Positions 60,909-64,000 of a stretch of 64,000 bases of DNA are shown here, piece by piece. The notes beneath the pieces are model-generated. The model was not told where the DNA came from. It did no database searches and saw only the letters and a list, made by a program, of their open reading frames with translations. Source of the DNA: DATFVJ01 sp963851085 (GTDB lineage Bacteria; Actinomycetota; Actinomycetes; Streptosporangiales; Streptosporangiaceae); assembly GCA_963851085.1 (NCBI GenBank), contig CAWKNX010000009.1:262901-326900 (forward strand), in the 5' to 3' direction. Both the position numbers and the translations under genes were made by a program. Each line of letters begins with the position of its first letter. The stretch's first letter is position 1.

Positions 60909-61670
60909 ATGTTTGCGCGTGGCGTCACAGGAGCGGCGACGGCGGTGGCGGCACTCACCGGCTGCGCGGCCGTGCTGGTATTGAGTGGCTGCTCCGTCGA
61001 TGTCGGGACGTTGCAGCATCGCACCTCCAGCTACTCGGTCCAGGCGCCATTACGTGCCCTTGTCGTGCACGGCCATCTGGGCAATGTGGATGTGACCGGT
61101 GGTAACCAGAGCAGCGTGTCGGTCACCGAGCGAGCGACCTACCGGGGCAAGATGCCGCAGACCACCCACCGCACGAGCGGCGGGACACTCACCCTGGACA
61201 GTAACTGCCCGGCCAACGAGACGTGCGGCGTCGGCTATCAGGTCGAGGTTCCTGCCGCCATGACGGTCACTGTCAGCACCGGCGCGGGCGAGATCCGCCT
61301 CACCGGCCTCGCGGGCCAGGTAACCGCGCATACCAACGCCGGCGATATCAACCTCAGCGCCCTGTCCGGGCCGATCGAGGTCACCGATCACGCAGGCTCG
61401 ATCCACGGCCAGCGGCTGTCGTCGCCGCGGGCCACGCTGAGCACGAGCGCCGGCGCCGTCGACGCCAGCTTCTCCGCCGCTCCCGCGGCCCTGACCGCCA
61501 CCGTCACCGTCGGCTCGGTAACCCTGCACGTTCCGGGTGGTATCTCCTACGCCGTCGAGGCCCACAGCTCCGTCGGCAGCACCCACATCGGCGTGCCGCA
61601 GGCGCGCACCTCGCCGCATTCCATCACGGCCCACACCACGACGGGCTCCGTCACCGTCGAGCCCGGCTGA
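60909..61670 (+). CDS. DUF4097 (adhesin-like) lipoprotein
   Basis: 253 residues from ATG 60909 (GAGG upstream). Lipoprotein signal peptide with lipobox LVLSGCS. The body is a right-handed beta-helix style repeat typical of DUF4097: MTVTVSTGAGEIRLTGLAG, VTAHTNAGDINLSALSGP, HAGSIHGQRLSSPRATLST, and TTTGSVTVEPG. Two cysteines in NCPANETCGVG likely pair. The role is unknown, but surface-anchored and probably sensing or scaffolding. Confidence 0.85.
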   Translation: MFARGVTGAATAVAALTGCAAVLVLSGCSVDVGTLQHRTSSYSVQAPLRALVVHGHLGNVDVTGGNQSSVSVTERATYRGKMPQTTHRTSGGTLTLDSNCPANETCGVGYQVEVPAAMTVTVSTGAGEIRLTGLAGQVTAHTNAGDINLSALSGPIEVTDHAGSIHGQRLSSPRATLSTSAGAVDASFSAAPAALTATVTVGSVTLHVPGGISYAVEAHSSVGSTHIGVPQARTSPHSITAHTTTGSVTVEPG

Positions 61671-61829
61671 CGTGTTCCGCCACCCCGGCCGCCGCATCCG
61701 CCGCCGCATCCTCCTGGACGCGGGTACGGCGCCGCCGCACGCGTCTGGACGCGGGTGCGCACTGCGGGAATCATGGACACCGGCACGCCGCCGAGGGGTC
61801 GGCACCCGCCGGGGAGGGGATGAGGAGCG

Positions 61830-62429
61830 ATGGGCATCGTGTCACCCGGGTTCCACGGTCGGCGGCGCGGCGCGGACGTGAAGCTCCCGCCCGGGCAGTA
61901 CCTGACCCGGGACTTCCCGGTCCTGTCGGCCGGGCCGACCCCACGGGTGCGGGTGGAGAGCTGGGAGTTCGTCATCACCACCGAGGCTGGGCAGGACCGC
62001 CGCCTGTCCTGGCGTGATCTGCTCGCCCTGCCCAGCGAGACACCGACCGTGGACCTGCATTGCGTCACGAAATGGTCGAAGCTCGCCACCACCTGGCGCG
62101 GCGTATCCCTGGATCTCCTGCTCGCCGACGTCGAGACGGTGGCGGACTTCGCGCTCGTTCACTCCTACGGCGGGTACACCACCAATCTGCCGCTCGAAGA
62201 CCTCCTCGGCGGCCAGGCGTGGATCGCCTACAAATACGAAGGGGATGACCTGCCACCCGAGCATGGCGGCCCGGCCCGGCTGCTCGTGCCCCACCTGTAC
62301 CTGTGGAAGTCGGCCAAATGGGTACGCGGCATCCAGCTGCTGCTTGCGGACGAGCCCGGGTTCTGGGAGAGCGCTGGCTACCACAACTATGGTGACCCGT
62401 GGCGCGAGCAGCGGTACCAGGGCGACTAG
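61830..62429 (+). CDS. Molybdopterin-dependent oxidoreductase (sulfite-oxidase fold)
   Basis: 199 residues. The core VDLHCVTKWSKLATTWRGVSL places Cys78, the molybdenum ligand, and matches the small cytoplasmic sulfite-oxidase-like family (YedY-related, single domain). Also SYGGYTTNLPLEDLLGGQAW and KSAKWVRGIQLL. Substrate unknown. It overlaps the flavin reductase by 31 bases, and DUF6510 follows, a conserved actinobacterial operon; the reductase probably supplies electrons. Confidence 0.9.
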   Translation: MGIVSPGFHGRRRGADVKLPPGQYLTRDFPVLSAGPTPRVRVESWEFVITTEAGQDRRLSWRDLLALPSETPTVDLHCVTKWSKLATTWRGVSLDLLLADVETVADFALVHSYGGYTTNLPLEDLLGGQAWIAYKYEGDDLPPEHGGPARLLVPHLYLWKSAKWVRGIQLLLADEPGFWESAGYHNYGDPWREQRYQGD

Positions 62430-63166
62430 GCGACCGCCGGCTGAGCTGGCAGGCCGCCCGCCTGACCGGGCACCGTGCCGAGACGGCGGCGGCAGCGACC
62501 CTGGTCTTTTCGGTACCCGGCTGGCCTGGGCACCTGGCCGGGCAGCACGCCGACGTGCGGCTCACGGCCGCCGACGGTTACAGCACGCAGCGCAGTTACT
62601 CCCTCGCCGCGCCCGCCGACGGCGACCGCGTCGAGCTGACGGTGCAGCGGGTGCCAGACGGCGAAGTCTCGCCTTACCTCACTGACGTGCTGAGCATCGG
62701 CGGCCAGGTGGAGATCCGCGGCCCGGTGGGCGGCTGGTTCGTATGGCGGCCCGCTGACACAGGCCCGGTCCTGCTGGTGGCAGGCGGCTCGGGCATCGTG
62801 CCGCTGATGGCCATGGTCCGTGCTCGCCGGGTGGCGGAAAGCCGCGCACCGTTCCGCCTCGTCTACTCGCTGCGCACGCCCGGCGAGCGGTACTACGCCG
62901 ACGAACTGCGCGAGCCGCCCCCCGGCGATGCCGGAGTCGAGGTGACCTACATCTACAGCCGGGCCGCGCCCGCCGGCTGGGCCCGGCCGCCCGGCCGCCT
63001 GACGGCGGGGGATCTGGCCGCGGCGGGCCGGGCCGCCGGAACGGCGCCTGCGTGTTTCGTCTGCGGGCCGACCGGATTCGTCGAGGCAGCCGCGGACATC
63101 CTGGTCGCACTGGGCCACGATCCCCGCCGCATCAAGACAGAGCGTTTCGGCCCGAGCGGAGGCTGA
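62399..63166 (+). CDS. Ferredoxin-NADP reductase-like FAD oxidoreductase
   Basis: 255 residues; GTG 62399 lies inside the previous gene. FNR fold: HADVRLTAADGYSTQRSYSLA (FAD-binding RxYS), VLLVAGGSGIVPLMAMVRAR (NAD(P)-binding), and the closing CFVCGPTGFVEAAADIL. The family passes electrons from NAD(P)H. With the molybdoenzyme and DUF6510 protein it forms a compact operon. Confidence 0.92.
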   Translation: MARAAVPGRLGDRRLSWQAARLTGHRAETAAAATLVFSVPGWPGHLAGQHADVRLTAADGYSTQRSYSLAAPADGDRVELTVQRVPDGEVSPYLTDVLSIGGQVEIRGPVGGWFVWRPADTGPVLLVAGGSGIVPLMAMVRARRVAESRAPFRLVYSLRTPGERYYADELREPPPGDAGVEVTYIYSRAAPAGWARPPGRLTAGDLAAAGRAAGTAPACFVCGPTGFVEAAADILVALGHDPRRIKTERFGPSGG

Positions 63167-63167
63167 C

Positions 63168-63440
63168 ATGACCGAGCAGTACCTGGACGGCAACGCGCTG
63201 GCGGGCCCGCTGAGCGAGATCTTCGCGATGGACCTCACGGCAGCGGCCGGCCGCTGCGCCCGCTGCGGGCTCACCGGGCCGGTCGCCGGGCTGCGGCTGT
63301 ACGTCCGGGCGCCGGGCCTGGTGGCCCGCTGCCCGGGCTGCGATGCCGTGATGCTCCGCCTGGTGCGCGGCCCAGCCACCGCCTGGCTCGATCTGCGCGG
63401 CACGGCGTGCCTGCAGATCCCGATGCCGCCCGAGCCCTGA
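63168..63440 (+). CDS. DUF6510 family protein
   Basis: 90 residues, starting one base after the reductase stop. LDGNALAGPLSEIFAMDLTAA, CARCGLTGPVAGLRLYV, CPGCDAVMLRLV, and WLDLRGTACLQIP are the family pattern. Two CxxC pairs suggest zinc. It always occurs with the molybdoenzyme and reductase; function unknown. Confidence 0.85.
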   Translation: MTEQYLDGNALAGPLSEIFAMDLTAAAGRCARCGLTGPVAGLRLYVRAPGLVARCPGCDAVMLRLVRGPATAWLDLRGTACLQIPMPPEP

Positions 63441-63676
63441 GCCGCGCCCTTCGGGCCATCAACCTCCCGCCGGCGTGTCCCGGTCCTGTCCCGTGCGGTC
63501 CGGTCCTCTGCGTCCGTGGAGGCGACCCCCGGATCCACCGAAGCACCGCCAGCCGATGCGGGACTTGTTTGCCTCGCGCGCCTGCGGCACGACGCGAGCC
63601 CGGCAGTCCTATCCGCGCGACCTCGTAGTCCGCTGTCCACGCCGGACTTTCGTGATCGGCGCCAGCCCGCCTTCAT
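63441..63676. other. Gap without gene
   Basis: No coding signal recognised between the DUF6510 gene and the palindromic element. With the segments below it makes up the last 560 bases. Confidence 0.4.
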
Positions 63677-63723
63677 GATCGCGGTATTTTCTCCGCATAT
63701 ACCTCGGAGAAGTTACCGCGATC
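63677..63723. repeat. Palindromic element, copy 3 (diverged)
   Basis: GATCGCGGTATTTTCTCCG pairs with the complement of CGGAGAAGTTACCGCGATC, 17 of 19 bases. Same outer motif as copies 1 and 2. Left flank also keeps TTCATGATC (63672-63680); the right flank differs. Confidence 0.8.
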
Positions 63724-63893
63724 TGCCAGCGGGTCCTTCTTGAGAAATATGTCCACGGACAAGCCGTCACCGCTGGAGACACCTATGTGGTGAGACATGC
63801 CTAGAGCCCTTCCGCTGATTCTGAGCCCGTAACGGGCGTGCGCGATCAGGGCGTTGCCGCCACCCAGCGCGAACCCAACCGCGGTGTCCCGTC
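63724..63893 (-). pseudogene. Possible nucleotidyltransferase-like gene remnant
   Basis: A minus-strand frame reads VGFALGGGNALIAHARYG and then GDGLSVDIFLKKDPLA, resembling the GGxxL...D(V/I)DLF core of AbiEii-like nucleotidyltransferases. It has an upstream stop and ends in the palindromic element. Low confidence; it could be chance. Confidence 0.22.
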
Positions 63894-63943
63894 TCGGTCA
63901 TCACGTCGGCTGCGAGGGCAGCCCCTCCCGTGCTAGGTGACCG

Positions 63944-63957
63944 ATAATGAACATTAT
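63944..63957. promoter_or_regulatory. Palindrome ATAATG-AA-CATTAT
   Basis: Perfect six-base arms in an A+T-rich patch at the end of the window, overlapped by AACAT-T-ATGTT. A promoter or operator of a gene beyond the window is plausible. Confidence 0.35.
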
Positions 63958-64000
63958 GTTAAGTCAAAACGCAAGGGATGGCTGGCCGCTTTCCGCGATG

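Overview
The window looks like chromosomal DNA from a high-G+C filamentous actinomycete, probably of the Streptosporangiales/Streptomyces breadth. The reasons are very G+C-rich coding sequence, frequent GTG/TTG starts, an RbpA gene with a sigma-R-type promoter, an adjacent Lnt and polyprenol-phosphate mannosyltransferase pair, DUF3817 and DUF2079 proteins, and many GntR/TetR/LuxR/AraC regulators. No tRNA, rRNA, transposase, prophage or CRISPR array was recognised.

Layout. 0-12 kb: the end of an MFS drug exporter and a decayed MarR gene; a carbohydrate ABC importer on the minus strand (two tandem substrate-binding lipoproteins, one frameshifted, and two permeases) whose shared MsmK/UgpC-type ATPase lies at 10.4-11.6 kb; between them a PadR regulator with a MacB/LolD-type ABC exporter (FtsX gene frameshifted); then a Lrp/AsnC regulator. 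12-18.7 kb: a truncated Nudix gene next to a palindromic repeat, a half-length degenerate AMP-binding protein, frameshifted CsbD, an internally deleted alpha/beta hydrolase, and an ABC-2 exporter with its divergent regulator. 18.8-27.3 kb: a low-G+C secreted GH12 glucanase, a large LuxR/ATPase regulator and a giant GH38 alpha-mannosidase. 27.4-29.6 kb: a patch of gene remnants (ROK, trpS, pcaB) around one intact hydrolase. 29.9-36.6 kb: a GntR regulator with a striking double-palindrome operator, an anti-sigma-like ATPase (frameshifted), an O-methyltransferase, a DUF3048 lipoprotein and a DUF2079 membrane protein.

36.7-42.8 kb is the most distinctive part: kamA (lysine 2,3-aminomutase) divergent from kdd-kamD-kamE-kal. 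Together these encode steps of the lysine to beta-lysine to 3,5-diaminohexanoate to 3-keto-5-aminohexanoate route and the later 3-aminobutyryl-CoA deamination, a pathway best known from anaerobic lysine fermenters. kce and the CoA-transferase genes are not in the window.

43.5-50.3 kb is mostly housekeeping: lnt, ppm, fxsA, rbpA, a glycerophosphodiesterase, a TrmH-type rRNA/tRNA methyltransferase, an RsmC-like methyltransferase and two membrane proteins. 50.5-63.4 kb: a MocR-type regulator divergent from an MFS-TetR pair, azlCD, an AraC regulator, a chromate transporter, an ArsR-arsenate reductase fusion, a LPG-synthase-like flippase protein, a DUF4097 lipoprotein, and a molybdopterin oxidoreductase/flavin reductase/DUF6510 operon.

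Two features cut across the window. First, three copies of a palindromic element (GATCGCGGTAA...TTACCGCGATC) lie in gaps at 12.6, 32.5 and 63.7 kb, at least one of them abutting a broken gene. Second, many otherwise good genes carry one or two small frameshifts, while others have large internal deletions. The deletions indicate real gene decay; the single-base shifts could be decay or sequence error.
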